A stretch of 64,000 nt of DNA from NCBI GenBank assembly GCA_963762525.1, contig CAVXKT010000003.1, positions 372,001 through 436,000 on the forward strand, written 5' to 3'. The first letter of the stretch is position 1, and the number at the start of each line of letters is the position of its first letter. Below the pieces are notes generated by a model, which was not told the DNA's origin, made no database searches, and saw only the letters and a list, made by a program, of their open reading frames with translations. This DNA is from DATFDN01 sp963762525. GTDB lineage: Bacteria > Pseudomonadota > Alphaproteobacteria > Acetobacterales > Acetobacteraceae. Positions 1-8,305 of the stretch are shown in pieces. The position numbers were made by a program, and so were the translations under genes.

Positions 1-1
1 C

Positions 2-739
2 GCCGAGGCCGCCGGCTCGCCCTATCTCGCGATCGACGATCTCGACGGGCTGTTCGCCTGTGCGCAGATGTCGGCAATCGAGTTGCACGCCTGGGGTGCC
101 ACCGAGGCCGACCCGCTGCATCCGGATCAGATCGTGATGGACCTCGATCCCGGCGAAGGCGTGGCGTTCACCGAGGTGGTGCGGGCGGCGCGCGAATTGC
201 GCGATCGGCTTTCGGCGCTCGGGCTCGAGAGTTTCTGCCGCACGACGGGCGGCAAGGGTCTGCACGTGGTGGCCCCGCTCACGCCCGCCGCCGATTGGGA
301 CGAGGTCAAGCCGTTCTGCCACGCGCTGGCGGAGACCATGAGCCAGGAGGCGCCCGATCGCTTCCTGCCGACGCTCAAGAAGGTCGATCGGCGCGGGCGG
401 ATTCTGGTGGACTGGCTGCGGAATGGGATGGGCGCGACGGCCATCTCCTCGTTTTGTCCGCGCGCCCGCCCCGGCGCCGCCGTCGCCACCCCGCTCGCCT
501 GGACCGAGGTGACGGACAAGCTCGATCCGGCGGCGTTCACGCTGCGCACCGTTCCGGCGCGGTTGGCGAAGCTGCGGCGCGATCCCTGGGCCGGGTTCGA
601 AGCGGCGCGGCGGCCATTGCCGGAGGTGGCGCGAACGAAATTGCCGGTCGCCAAGGCCGATGGCGACAATCCGAGACCTTCGCGCCGGTCGGTGGTGGTG
701 TTTGCGCCCTCACCCGCCGCGCGGAAACGTCGCGGGTGA
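2..739 (+). CDS. ligD: DNA ligase D, polymerase domain (3' part)
   Basis: This is the C-terminal part of LigD, the multidomain ligase of bacterial non-homologous end joining. The frame is already open at base 2, so the start and the ligase/phosphoesterase domains lie outside the window. The visible part is the archaeo-eukaryotic-primase-type polymerase (POL) domain, which adds nucleotides at double-strand breaks. It carries the metal-binding motif DLDPGEG, the TTGGKGLHVV loop, and a conserved end with LRNGMGATA, ARPGAAVATPLAW and FTLRTVPARL. A short basic tail (SPAARKRRG) follows. That tail and the TGA are encoded inside an inverted repeat. No ku gene is visible. Sure of family; completeness unknown. 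Confidence 0.93.
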   Translation, partial: AEAAGSPYLAIDDLDGLFACAQMSAIELHAWGATEADPLHPDQIVMDLDPGEGVAFTEVVRAARELRDRLSALGLESFCRTTGGKGLHVVAPLTPAADWDEVKPFCHALAETMSQEAPDRFLPTLKKVDRRGRILVDWLRNGMGATAISSFCPRARPGAAVATPLAWTEVTDKLDPAAFTLRTVPARLAKLRRDPWAGFEAARRPLPEVARTKLPVAKADGDNPRPSRRSVVVFAPSPAARKRRG

Positions 740-742
740 GGG
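707..742. repeat. REP-like inverted repeat over the ligD stop codon
   Basis: Arms CCCTCACCCG (707-716) and CGGGTGAGGG (733-742) are perfect reverse complements around a short loop. The ligD stop codon is inside the right arm, and the convergent gene ends at 743. The hairpin could act as a bidirectional terminator. The arm motif recurs near 6360 and 26240. Confidence 0.7.
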
Positions 743-1522
743 TCAGGCGCGCACGACCGGATTGCGCAAGGTCCCGATCCCGGTGATCTCGATCTCGCAC
801 ACGTCGCCGTGGCGCATGTTCGCGGTTTCGCCTTCGGTGCCCATCCAGACCATGTCGCCGGGATAAAGCGTCAGGTAGCGGGTCATCGCCACCAGGTAAT
901 CCACGACGCCGAAAACCATGTCGTTGGTGCGGAACTCGATCAGTTGCTTGCCGTTCAGCCGAACCTTCGTGACCATGTCCGCGAGCTTCGCCTCGGTCTC
1001 GATCCACGGCCCCATCGGCTTGAAGCTGTCGGTGTTCTTTGCCCGCCATAGGGTGCGGTCGGATTTCTGCCAGCTCCGCTCGCTCACGTCATTGCCGACC
1101 GTATAGCCGAGCACGGCGGAAAGCGCGTTCTCGCGGGTGAGGTTTTTGGCGGTGCGCCCGATCACGACGACCAACTCGCCCTCGTATTGCACCTGCTCGG
1201 TGGCGTCGCGCGGAATGACGATCGGCGCCTCCGGGCCGATCAGCGCGTTATTGGCGCGATAGCCGATGTCGGGCTGCGTCGGCAGGTTCGGCGCCTGGCC
1301 GATCTTCGCCGCCACCGCCTTCACGTGACCGGCGTAGTTCATCCCGCACGCGTAGAAGGTGGGCGGGATCAGCGGCGCCAGCAGCCGCGCTTCGGCAAGC
1401 TTCACGGGTGAGGGCCTGCGTTCCCAGGTGGCGAACGGCGAGCCGCGGACGGGGATCAGCTCATCGCCCTCCACGACGGCATAGGTCGGCGTGCCATTCT
1501 GGTCGAAGCGGGCCCAGCGCAT
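743..1522 (-). CDS. Fumarylacetoacetate hydrolase family protein
   Basis: A 259-residue member of the FAH family, which hydrolyses or decarboxylates C-C bonds in beta-keto or acylpyruvate-type acids using a divalent metal. The core runs from about residue 58 (LIPPTFYACGMNYAGHVK) to the end. It contains the metal-ligand signature YEGELVVVIGR, then GYTVGNDVSERSWQ and FKPMGPWI, typical of the 2-hydroxyhepta-2,4-diene-1,7-dioate isomerase/ureidoglycolate lyase-like branch. Residues 1-55 form the usual small N-terminal domain. The gene converges on ligD. The substrate cannot be told from sequence; nearby acyl-CoA and aldolase genes suggest organic-acid catabolism, which is inference only. Confidence 0.88.
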   Translation of the reverse strand: MRWARFDQNGTPTYAVVEGDELIPVRGSPFATWERRPSPVKLAEARLLAPLIPPTFYACGMNYAGHVKAVAAKIGQAPNLPTQPDIGYRANNALIGPEAPIVIPRDATEQVQYEGELVVVIGRTAKNLTRENALSAVLGYTVGNDVSERSWQKSDRTLWRAKNTDSFKPMGPWIETEAKLADMVTKVRLNGKQLIEFRTNDMVFGVVDYLVAMTRYLTLYPGDMVWMGTEGETANMRHGDVCEIEITGIGTLRNPVVRA

Positions 1523-1571
1523 CGTGTCCTCCCCGGATGTGTTCCGGTCAGGCTAGCACCCGGCGCCGAGC

Positions 1572-1736
1572 TCAGGCAGTGGGCGGCTGCACCGGACCCG
1601 GCGACGGCACCTCGGCCGGCGGCGGCGAGGGCGAGACGTCCGGGCTCTGCGAGGGCGCCTCGGCAGGCGGACGCTGCGGCTGCTCGGCCGGCGCCGGCTG
1701 CGGCGGGGGTTGGGGCGTAGGAACGGGATCGGGCAT
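1572..1736 (-). CDS. Small proline-rich protein (doubtful)
   Basis: A 54-codon frame starting MPDPVPTPQPPP and made almost entirely of Pro, Ala, Gln, Glu and Ser. It lies between the membrane protein upstream and the FAH-family gene downstream on the same strand. No good ribosome binding site precedes the ATG at 1734-1736, and low-complexity frames are easily open in GC-rich DNA. It could be a small disordered protein or chance. No function can be assigned. Confidence 0.3.
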   Translation of the reverse strand: MPDPVPTPQPPPQPAPAEQPQRPPAEAPSQSPDVSPSPPPAEVPSPGPVQPPTA

Positions 1737-1777
1737 GGCGTGTGAACGTACGGAGGCGAAAAGGGTTGCCCCCGGGA

Positions 1778-2665
1778 CTATGGCGAGGGAGGCGCGGCGT
1801 CGGTCCGTCCGTCGCTCGATGCGGCGACCCTGTCGGGGCCGGCGGCCGATTTCGGGGCTCCCTTGTACGCGATGTAGGCGCCATGGCTGATGCCCACCAA
1901 CCAAGCGAAACCGCCGCTGAAATCGGGCAGCCCGGAAATGCCCGCCTGGTCGAAATCCCGGGTGAATGACCGCCCCACCAGCACCGCGTAGCCAACGACC
2001 AGCAGCGCCGTCACCAGCAATTGCTGCACCTTGCTCAGATCGATGACGCCCGCGTTTGAGACCTCGTCGCCCTGGATGATGTCGAGCCATGAGGCGCGCA
2101 TCGCATCGGCGCGGGTGACGACCTGGCCGGTGTTGCCGAGCGAGGGTTCGTCGAGCCGCGCTCTGGCCGCATCGACCTGCGTCTTGGCGGGCTGAGTGGC
2201 GGCGCGCAATGCGAGGGCCGCCGGTGCGGCGGCGACCGTGGCGCCGGAAATGCCCAGCACGACCAGCAAATTCGTCGGAATGTCGATGTTGAAGGGAGCG
2301 GCGATCGGCGCCCCGACATTCCAGAGATTGCACGCGACGGCCGCCGCCAGCGCCGACAGCACGACCCAGCTCCAGCAGACGCCCTGCATGCGCGACAGCG
2401 AGTAGGCGTTGCGCCCGCTCATGAGGATGCCGCCCCAGAAGCCGGTTATGGCCTGACCAAAAGCGGCGAATAGACCCAAGACGCCGAGCAGACTGAGCGC
2501 GAAGGCGATGCCGCGGACGCGGGCGACCGGCCCGCCGATCAGCGGCACCACCACCAGACCGATAATCAGGATCAGGATCCCGATCCCCAGCACCACCTTG
2601 CCCTGCCGGATGGTGGACGGGGTGGCCGCGGTCGCGGCGCCGACAGCGGCGGTAGTGGTGCTCAT
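1778..2665 (-). CDS. Multi-pass membrane protein of unknown function
   Basis: The start is placed at the ATG at 2663-2665 (MSTTTAAVGAATAATPS), giving 295 residues. An in-frame codon 33 bases further upstream is less likely. About six hydrophobic segments are visible, including VVLGIGILILIIGLVVV near residue 24, a pair around the IAFALSLLGVLGLFAAFG stretch, one with VCWSWVVLSALAAAVAC, one with LLVVLGISGATVAAAP, one with LLVTALLVVGYAVLVG, and a last one near FAWLVGISHGAYIAYKG. A soluble loop rich in Ala and Arg separates segments four and five. I do not recognise the family. It is flanked by unrelated metabolic genes. Confidence 0.72.
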   Translation of the reverse strand: MSTTTAAVGAATAATPSTIRQGKVVLGIGILILIIGLVVVPLIGGPVARVRGIAFALSLLGVLGLFAAFGQAITGFWGGILMSGRNAYSLSRMQGVCWSWVVLSALAAAVACNLWNVGAPIAAPFNIDIPTNLLVVLGISGATVAAAPAALALRAATQPAKTQVDAARARLDEPSLGNTGQVVTRADAMRASWLDIIQGDEVSNAGVIDLSKVQQLLVTALLVVGYAVLVGRSFTRDFDQAGISGLPDFSGGFAWLVGISHGAYIAYKGAPKSAAGPDRVAASSDGRTDAAPPSP

Positions 2666-2733
2666 CAGCGGCCCCTTCGAACTCAAAACAAGTATCAAAA
2701 TATACCTGATCGGAGAAGAACCGTCAACGAAAA

Positions 2734-4423
2734 TCAGGCCGTGGCTTGCTCCTTCGCTCCCAGCTCCTCCGCCGTTCGGGCGCGCATGATGAACTTCTGC
2801 ACCTTGCCGGTGACGGTCATCGGGAATTCATCGACGAAGCGGATGTGACGCGGTACCTTGTAGTGGGCGATCTGGTCACGGCAGAAGTCGCGTATTTCCG
2901 TCTCGGTCAGCATCATATTCGGGCGCGGCTTGATCCAGGCCGCGATCTCCTCGCCGTAGCGGGGGTCGGGGATGCCGAACACCTGCACATCCTGGATCTT
3001 CGGGTGGCGGTATAGAAATTCCTCGATTTCGCGCGGATAGACGTTCTCGCCGCCGCGGATGATCATGTCCTTGATGCGGCCGACGATCTTTACGTAACCG
3101 TCATCATCCATCATCGCCAGATCGCCGGTGTGCATCCAGCGCGCCTTGTCGATCGTCTCGGCGGTGCGCGCGCTCGTCCTCCCAATAGCCGAGCATGACC
3201 GAATAGCCGCGGGTGCAGAATTCGCCCGAGGCGCCGCGCGGCACGACGCGGCCCTCGGCATCGACGATCTTGATCTCGACATGCGGAAACGCCCGGCCGA
3301 CCGTGCTCGTCTGACGCTCCAGCGTATCACCGATCAGCGTCTGCGTGCTGACCGGGCTGGTCTCGGTCATGCCATACCCGATGGTGATCTCCGACAGGTG
3401 CATCTGCGAGATTGCGCGCTGCATGACCTCGATCGGGCAGGGCGCACCCGCCATCATGCCGGTGCGCAACGCGCTCAGATCGAAGCGCGCGAATTCCGGA
3501 TGATCCATCTGCGCGATGAACATGGTGGGCACGCCCAGGAGCCCGGTGCAACGCTCCTCGGCGACGGTCTGCAAGGTGGCGAGCGGATCGAAGCCCTCGC
3601 CGGGAAACACGATCGCCGCGCCATGGGTGACGCAGGCGAGCACCCCGATCACCATGCCGAAGCAATGATACATCGGCACCGGGATGCACAGCCGATCCTC
3701 CGGCGTGAGCCGGAAACCGCGACCACAGAAATAGCCGTTGTTGAGGATGTTGTGGTGGGTGAGCGTCGCCCCTTTGGGCGCACCGGTGGTGCCGGAGGTG
3801 AACTGGATGTTGATCGGATCGTCGAATTGCAGCGCGTCCGCGAGTGCGTCCAGTTGCGCGCGTTCCGCATCGGACCCGATGCCCGGAACGGCGGCGAACC
3901 CGATCGCGCCGGGGGCCGTGTCGCCGATCTGAATGATGGATTCGAGCCGCGGCAGGCGCGCGGCACGCAGCCGCCCCGGCTGCGAGGTGCGCAACTCGGG
4001 TGCGAGGGTCTGGATCATGCCGATATAGTCGCTGCTCTTGAATACGGTCGCCGTCACCAGCGCCCGGCAGCCGGCCTTGTTCAGCGCATACTCGACCTCG
4101 GCGAGGCGGTAGGCGGGATTGATGTTGACCAGGATCAGCCCGGCCTTGGCGGTGGCGAATTGCGTGATCACCCACTCGGCATTGTTGGGCGACCAGATGC
4201 CGACGCGATCGCCCCGTTCGAGGCCGAGCGCGAGCAGACCGGCGGCGAACGCCTCCACCCGTTCGGCCAACTCGCGCCAGGTCCATCGGATGCCCTGCTG
4301 GCGGACGATCAGGCCGGGCCGGCCGCCCCATCGGGCGACGGCGCGATCGAAATTCGCCCCGATCGTCTCGCCGAGCAGCGGGATGTCGGCAGCGCCGTGC
4401 GCGTAGCTCGGCGGGATGGGCAT
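2734..4423 (-). CDS. Acyl-CoA synthetase (AMP-binding family), frame-broken
   Basis: A fatty-acid/acyl-CoA ligase of the ANL superfamily that adenylates a carboxylic acid and transfers it to CoA. The N-terminal 420 or so residues carry the P-loop TSGTTGAPKGATLTH, the motif YGMTETSP and GYSVMLGYWEDE. The C-terminal domain has MHTGDLAMMDDDGYVKIVGR, GGENVYPREIEEFL and the catalytic-lysine region MTVTGKVQKF. The two halves are in different frames. One extra base near 3170-3176, in a GCGCGC run, accounts for this, because WEDE followed by ARTAETIDKARW is the expected continuity. The total, about 560 residues, fits the family. It is divergent from the mazEF locus. Confidence 0.85.
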
Positions 4424-4500
4424 GGGTGGTTCCCCGGACGTTTGCGGGAAGGCTACACCGGGCGGAGATCGGTGTCAGGGGAGGGACGTGACTAACTCGG

Positions 4501-4530
4501 TTGCAACGCTCTCACGGCCCGTGCGATAGG
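4501..4530 (+). promoter_or_regulatory. Candidate sigma70-type promoter for mazEF
   Basis: TTGCAA (4501-4506) and GATAGG (4525-4530) are separated by 18 bases and lie about 20 bases upstream of the mazE ATG. An AAGGAG Shine-Dalgarno is at 4538-4543. This is only a consensus match and is weak in such GC-rich DNA. Confidence 0.35.
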
Positions 4531-4550
4531 TTCGCTGAAGGAGACCGGTC

Positions 4551-4806
4551 ATGCGCACGCAGCTTCGCCGAATGGGCAATTCATCGGCGGTCATCATTCC
4601 CAAGCCCATCCTCACTCAATTGGGGATCGCCGCCGGCGACGATCTCGAATTGGCCGTCGAGGACAACCGCGTGGTGATCGCTCCGGTGCGAAAGCACCCC
4701 CGGGCCGGATGGGCGGAGGCGTCGAGAGCCATAGCGGAGGCGGGCGATGATGCGCTCGTGTGGCCCGAGTTCGGCAATGAGGGTGACGAGAAGTCTCGAA
4801 TGGTGA
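4551..4806 (+). CDS. mazE: MazE-type antitoxin (AbrB/SpoVT fold)
   Basis: The antitoxin half of a type II toxin-antitoxin locus. The AbrB-type DNA-binding swapped-hairpin domain spans residues 1-48 (MRTQLRRMGNSSAVIIPKPI, then LGIAAGDDLEL), followed by the toxin-binding tail WPEFGNEGDEK. As written, the frame does not stop but runs straight into the toxin (one 194-residue frame, 4551-5135). Removing one base near 4792-4796 would give a tail ending ...DEK-LEW and TGA at 4804-4806, overlapping the toxin ATG at 4800. That is the usual mazEF arrangement, so the stop given here assumes an indel. AAGGAG at 4538-4543 supports the start. Confidence 0.8.
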
Positions 4807-5135
4807 AGCGGCCGGCGGTGGTTCGGGGCGAGGTGTGGTTGGCGACCCTCGATCCAACCGTCGGCAGCGAAATCAGAAAGACTCGTCCCTGCGTCGTAGT
4901 ATCTCCACCGGAAATGCATGGTCTTCTGCGCACCGCGATTGTCGTGCCCATGACCACCGGAAGCCGCCCGGCACCTTACCGGCTGCCGGTTCGCTTCCAG
5001 GGACAAGATGGATTGGTCTTGTTCGACCAGATTCGTGCCGTGGACAAAGCGCGTCTACTTCAACGGCTCGGAGCGCTGCCCGTGGAAGCCCTGAGCGCGG
5101 GGCTCGCGCGCCTTCGCGATGTCTTCGCGGATTGA
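4800..5135 (+). CDS. mazF: MazF/PemK-type endoribonuclease toxin
   Basis: An mRNA interferase of 111 residues from the ATG at 4800, the normal MazF length. It has the full motif set: RGEVWLATLDPTVGSEIRKT, RPCVVVSP, TAIVVPMTTGSRP and LFDQIRAVDKARL. The toxin cleaves single-stranded RNA and is neutralised by the upstream MazE. In the given sequence it is in frame with MazE without a stop. This is either a natural antitoxin-toxin fusion or a one-base insertion just upstream. All catalytic and structural motifs look intact, so it should be active if expressed alone. Confidence 0.88.
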   Translation: MVKRPAVVRGEVWLATLDPTVGSEIRKTRPCVVVSPPEMHGLLRTAIVVPMTTGSRPAPYRLPVRFQGQDGLVLFDQIRAVDKARLLQRLGALPVEALSAGLARLRDVFAD

Positions 5136-5183
5136 CCGCCGGGTGTTTCCCGATAGGTTTCGCTCGCGCCAGGAGCCCCGACG

Positions 5184-6359
5184 ATGGCCTTCTCCAACCG
5201 CCTTCCCGGCCTCGACTTCGACCTCGGCGAGACCGCCGAGATGCTGCGCGACCAGGTGGAGGCGTTCGCCGCCGCCGAGGTGGCGCCGCGCGCCGCCGCC
5301 ATCGACCGCGACAACGATTTCCCGGCCGAGCTATGGCCGCGCCTGGGCGAGCTTGGATTACTCGGCATCACCGTCGAGGAGCAGTACGGCGGCGCCGGCA
5401 TGGGCTATCTGGAGCATGTCGTCGCGATGGAGGAGTTGAGCCGCGCCTCGGCGGCGGTCGGGCTCTCCTACGGCGCGCACAGCCAGTTGTGCGTCAATCA
5501 GATCCGGCGCAACGCCAACGAGGAGCAGAAGCGCCGCTATCTGCCGAAGCTGATTTCGGGGGCGCATGTGGGGGCGCTGGCGATGAGCGAGCCGGGGGCG
5601 GGCTCGGATGTCGTGGGGATGCGCACGCGTGCCGAGAAGCGCGGCGATCGCTATATCCTGAACGGCGGCAAGATGTGGATCACCAACGGCCCGAACGCCG
5701 ACATTCTGGTAGTCTACGCCAAGACCGATCCCGGCGCCGGGCCGCGCGGCATCACCGCGTTCCTGGTCGAGAAGACATTCTCCGGCTTCTCGACCTCGCC
5801 CAAGCTCGACAAGCTCGGGATGCGCGGCTCGAACACCTGCGAGCTGCTGTTTCGCGACTGCGAGGTGCCGGCGGATAACGTCCTCGGCGCCGTCAACGAG
5901 GGCGTGCGCGTGCTGATGAGCGGGCTCGATTACGAGCGCGCCGTTTTGGCCGCCGGCCCGCTCGGCATCATGGCGGCGTGCATGGACGTGGTCATGCCGT
6001 ACGTGCACGAGCGCCGCCAGTTCGGCCAGCCGATCGGCGAGTTCCAGCTCATGCAGGGCAAGATCGCCGACATGTACACCACCATGAACGCGTGCAAGGC
6101 TTACGTGTATGCGGTGGCGCGGGCCTGCGATAACGGCCGAGGCGCGCGCAAGGACGCCGCCGGCGCCATCCTCTATGCCGCCGAGAAGGCGACCTGGATG
6201 GCGCTGGAGGCGATCCAGGCGCTGGGCGGCAACGGATATATGAACGAGTACCCGACCGGGCGGCTGCTGCGCGACGCCAAGCTCTATGAGATCGGCGCCG
6301 GGACGAGCGAAATTCGGCGCATGCTGATCGGACGCGAATTGTTCACGGAGACGGCGTGA
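5184..6359 (+). CDS. ivd: Isovaleryl-CoA dehydrogenase
   Basis: A 391-residue acyl-CoA dehydrogenase. It uses FAD to oxidise isovaleryl-CoA to 3-methylcrotonyl-CoA in leucine breakdown and passes electrons to ETF. The family signatures are present: GALAMSEPGAGSDVVGMRT, WITNGPNADILVVYAKT, the C-terminal QALGGNGYMNEYPTGRLLRD, and the last-helix GAGTSEIRRMLIGREL. LDYERAVLAAGPLG carries the glutamate that is the catalytic base position of isovaleryl-CoA-type enzymes. Substrate assignment rests on the family signature and on the two methylcrotonyl-CoA carboxylase subunits immediately downstream. The frame is intact. Confidence 0.93.
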   Translation: MAFSNRLPGLDFDLGETAEMLRDQVEAFAAAEVAPRAAAIDRDNDFPAELWPRLGELGLLGITVEEQYGGAGMGYLEHVVAMEELSRASAAVGLSYGAHSQLCVNQIRRNANEEQKRRYLPKLISGAHVGALAMSEPGAGSDVVGMRTRAEKRGDRYILNGGKMWITNGPNADILVVYAKTDPGAGPRGITAFLVEKTFSGFSTSPKLDKLGMRGSNTCELLFRDCEVPADNVLGAVNEGVRVLMSGLDYERAVLAAGPLGIMAACMDVVMPYVHERRQFGQPIGEFQLMQGKIADMYTTMNACKAYVYAVARACDNGRGARKDAAGAILYAAEKATWMALEAIQALGGNGYMNEYPTGRLLRDAKLYEIGAGTSEIRRMLIGRELFTETA

Positions 6360-6400
6360 CACCCTCGCCGGCTGAGCGAAGCTCGCCGGGTGAGGGCGGG
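6360..6400. repeat. REP-like imperfect inverted repeat
   Basis: The gap between ivd and mccB holds CACCCTCGCCGGC, a GAGCGAAGCTC palindrome and GCCGGGTGAGGGCG. This is an imperfect stem sharing the GGGTGAGGG arm with the elements at 707-742 and 26238-26330. It may stabilise or attenuate the operon transcript. Confidence 0.55.
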
Positions 6401-6408
6401 GAGGGCCG

Positions 6409-7995
6409 GTGACGGCGCTACGCTCCATTATCAACACGCGCAGCGAGGAGTTCGCGGACAATGCTCGCGCCATGCGCGCGCTCGTTGATGATCTCCGCGC
6501 TAAAGTCGCCGTCGTCGAACAGGGCGGCGGCGAGGCGGCGCGCAAGCGTCACCTCGCGCGCGGCAAGCTGCCGGCGCGCGAGCGGATCGCCGCACTCACC
6601 GATCCCGGCGCGCCGTTCCTGGAGCTGAACCAGCTCGCCGCGTGGGGCCTCTACGACGACGAGGTGCCGAGCGCCGGCATCGTCACCGGCATCGGCCGCG
6701 TCGCAGGGCGCGAGTGCGTGATCGTGGCGAACGACGCCACCGTGAAGGGCGGGACGTATTTTCCGCTCACCGTGAAGAAGCATCTGCGGGCGCAGGAGGT
6801 GGCGCAGGCGAACCGGCTGCCTTGCATCTACCTCGTCGACTCCGGCGGCGCCTTCCTGCCGATGCAGGATGAGATCTTCCCCGACGCGAGGCATTTCGGC
6901 CGCATCTTCTTCAACCAGGCGAACCTGTCGGCGCAAGGCATTCCGCAGATCGCCGCCGTGCTCGGCTCCTGCACCGCGGGCGGCGCCTACGTTCCGGCAA
7001 TGTGCGACGAATCGGTGATCGTGCGCCGCCAGGGCACGATCTTCCTGGCCGGGCCGCCGCTGGTGAAGGCGGCGACCGGCGAGGAGGTCTCGGCCGAAGA
7101 CCTGGGCGGCGCCGACGTCCACGCCCGCACCTCGGGCGTGGTGGACCATTATGCGCGCGACGACCGCCACGCGCTCGCGATCTGCCGGCGCATCGTCGCC
7201 GGGCTGAATGGCGCCAAGCGCCCCGAGCTGGCGCTGCGCGCGCCGACCCCGCCGCGCTACGATCCGGCCGAGCTTGGCGGCGTGGTGCCGGCCGATGTGC
7301 GGGCGCCCTACGAAGTGCGCGAGGTCATCGCGCGCATCGTCGATGACAGCGAGCTCGATGAGTTCAAGCGGCTCTACGGGACCACGCTGGTCTGCGGCTT
7401 CGCGCATCTCTACGGCTATCCGGTCGGCATCCTCGCCAATAACGGGATCTTGTTTTCGGAATCGGCGCTGAAGGGCACGCACTTCATCGAGCTGTGCAGC
7501 CAGCGGCGCATCCCGCTCATCTTCTTGCAAAACATCACCGGCTTCATGGTCGGCCGCAAATACGAGGCGGGCGGCATCGCCAAGGACGGCGCCAAGCTGG
7601 TGACGGCGGTCGCGACCACCGCCGTTCCGAAGCTCACCGTCATCATCGGCGGCAGCTACGGCGCCGGAAATTACGGCATGTGCGGGCGCGCCTACGACCC
7701 GCGCTTCCTCTGGTTGTGGCCGAATGCGCGTGTCTCGGTGATGGGCGGCGAGCAGGCGGCGAGCGTGCTGGCGACGGTGCGCGGTAACTTCGCCGACGCC
7801 GCCGCCGAGGAAGCGTTCAAGGCACCGATCCGCGCCGAATACGAAGCCAAGGGCCGCCCCGAATACGCCACCGCTCGGCTCTGGGATGACGGCATCATCG
7901 ATCCGGCCGAGACCCGACTGGTGCTCGCGCTGTCGCTGTCGGCGGCACTGAACGCGCCGATCGAGGCGACGCGGTTCGGGGTGTTCCGGATGTGA
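6409..7995 (+). CDS. mccB: Methylcrotonyl-CoA carboxylase, carboxyltransferase subunit
   Basis: The 528-residue beta subunit of 3-methylcrotonyl-CoA carboxylase. It transfers CO2 from carboxybiotin to 3-methylcrotonyl-CoA. Both crotonase-like carboxyltransferase lobes are present. The first has NDATVKGGTYFPLTVKKHLR and VLGSCTAGGAYVPAMCDE, with AGPPLVKAATGEEVSAEDLG. The second has GILANNGILFSESALKGTHF, FLQNITGFMVGRKYEAGGIA and IIGGSYGAGNYGMCGRAYDP. The start is GTG at 6409 behind a GGGGAGGG stretch. It belongs with ivd and mccA in one leucine-catabolic operon. Genes for methylglutaconyl-CoA hydratase and HMG-CoA lyase are not in the window. Confidence 0.94.
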   Translation: MTALRSIINTRSEEFADNARAMRALVDDLRAKVAVVEQGGGEAARKRHLARGKLPARERIAALTDPGAPFLELNQLAAWGLYDDEVPSAGIVTGIGRVAGRECVIVANDATVKGGTYFPLTVKKHLRAQEVAQANRLPCIYLVDSGGAFLPMQDEIFPDARHFGRIFFNQANLSAQGIPQIAAVLGSCTAGGAYVPAMCDESVIVRRQGTIFLAGPPLVKAATGEEVSAEDLGGADVHARTSGVVDHYARDDRHALAICRRIVAGLNGAKRPELALRAPTPPRYDPAELGGVVPADVRAPYEVREVIARIVDDSELDEFKRLYGTTLVCGFAHLYGYPVGILANNGILFSESALKGTHFIELCSQRRIPLIFLQNITGFMVGRKYEAGGIAKDGAKLVTAVATTAVPKLTVIIGGSYGAGNYGMCGRAYDPRFLWLWPNARVSVMGGEQAASVLATVRGNFADAAAEEAFKAPIRAEYEAKGRPEYATARLWDDGIIDPAETRLVLALSLSAALNAPIEATRFGVFRM

Positions 7996-8051
7996 GGGCG
8001 GGCGTTGATCCGGTCATGGAAAGCTCGCACGGGCAAACGCTAGGAGTTGGC

Positions 8052-8237
8052 ATGATCGAACCTGAAAAGCTGGTGGGAACCTGGCGCAGATTCGGGCCTG
8101 TCGGACCAGTCTACGAAATCATCAAGGCAGGTCGGCAACTGCCCGATGGCGATCGCATGATGCGCATTCGGGTGATCGAGAGCGGCGAGGAAACAGAATA
8201 CAAGTTGACCGACATCCTTGACCCCAAGGAGCGCTGA
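8052..8237 (+). CDS. DUF5397-like small protein
   Basis: A 61-residue protein (MIEPEKLVGTWRRFGPVGP, then YEIIKAGR, MMRIRVIESGEETEYKL, ILDPKER). It resembles the DUF5397 family, which I recall as the usual upstream partner of VapD-like proteins. AGGAG at 8042-8046 supports the ATG at 8052. Its stop overlaps the ATG of a 20-codon VapD-like remnant. It sits between mccB and mccA, a strange place for such a gene, and probably marks an insertion into the catabolic operon. The family assignment is from memory of the motif. Confidence 0.7.
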   Translation: MIEPEKLVGTWRRFGPVGPVYEIIKAGRQLPDGDRMMRIRVIESGEETEYKLTDILDPKER

Positions 8238-8299
8238 TGTTCGCCATCGCGTTCGACCTGGTTGTGGCGGATGCGGCCGCAAATCATCCGCAGACCTGA
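8237..8299 (+). pseudogene. VapD-like N-terminal remnant
   Basis: The 20-codon frame MFAIAFDLVVADAAANHPQT matches the first strand of VapD/Cas2-like endoribonuclease folds (typically M-x-AIAFDL). It stops at TGA 8297-8299, six bases before the mccA start, whereas intact VapD proteins are about 90 residues. It is translationally coupled (TGATG) to the DUF5397-like gene, as in intact modules. The remainder appears to have been deleted up to mccA. Confidence 0.55.
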
Positions 8300-8305
8300 G
8301 CGGAT

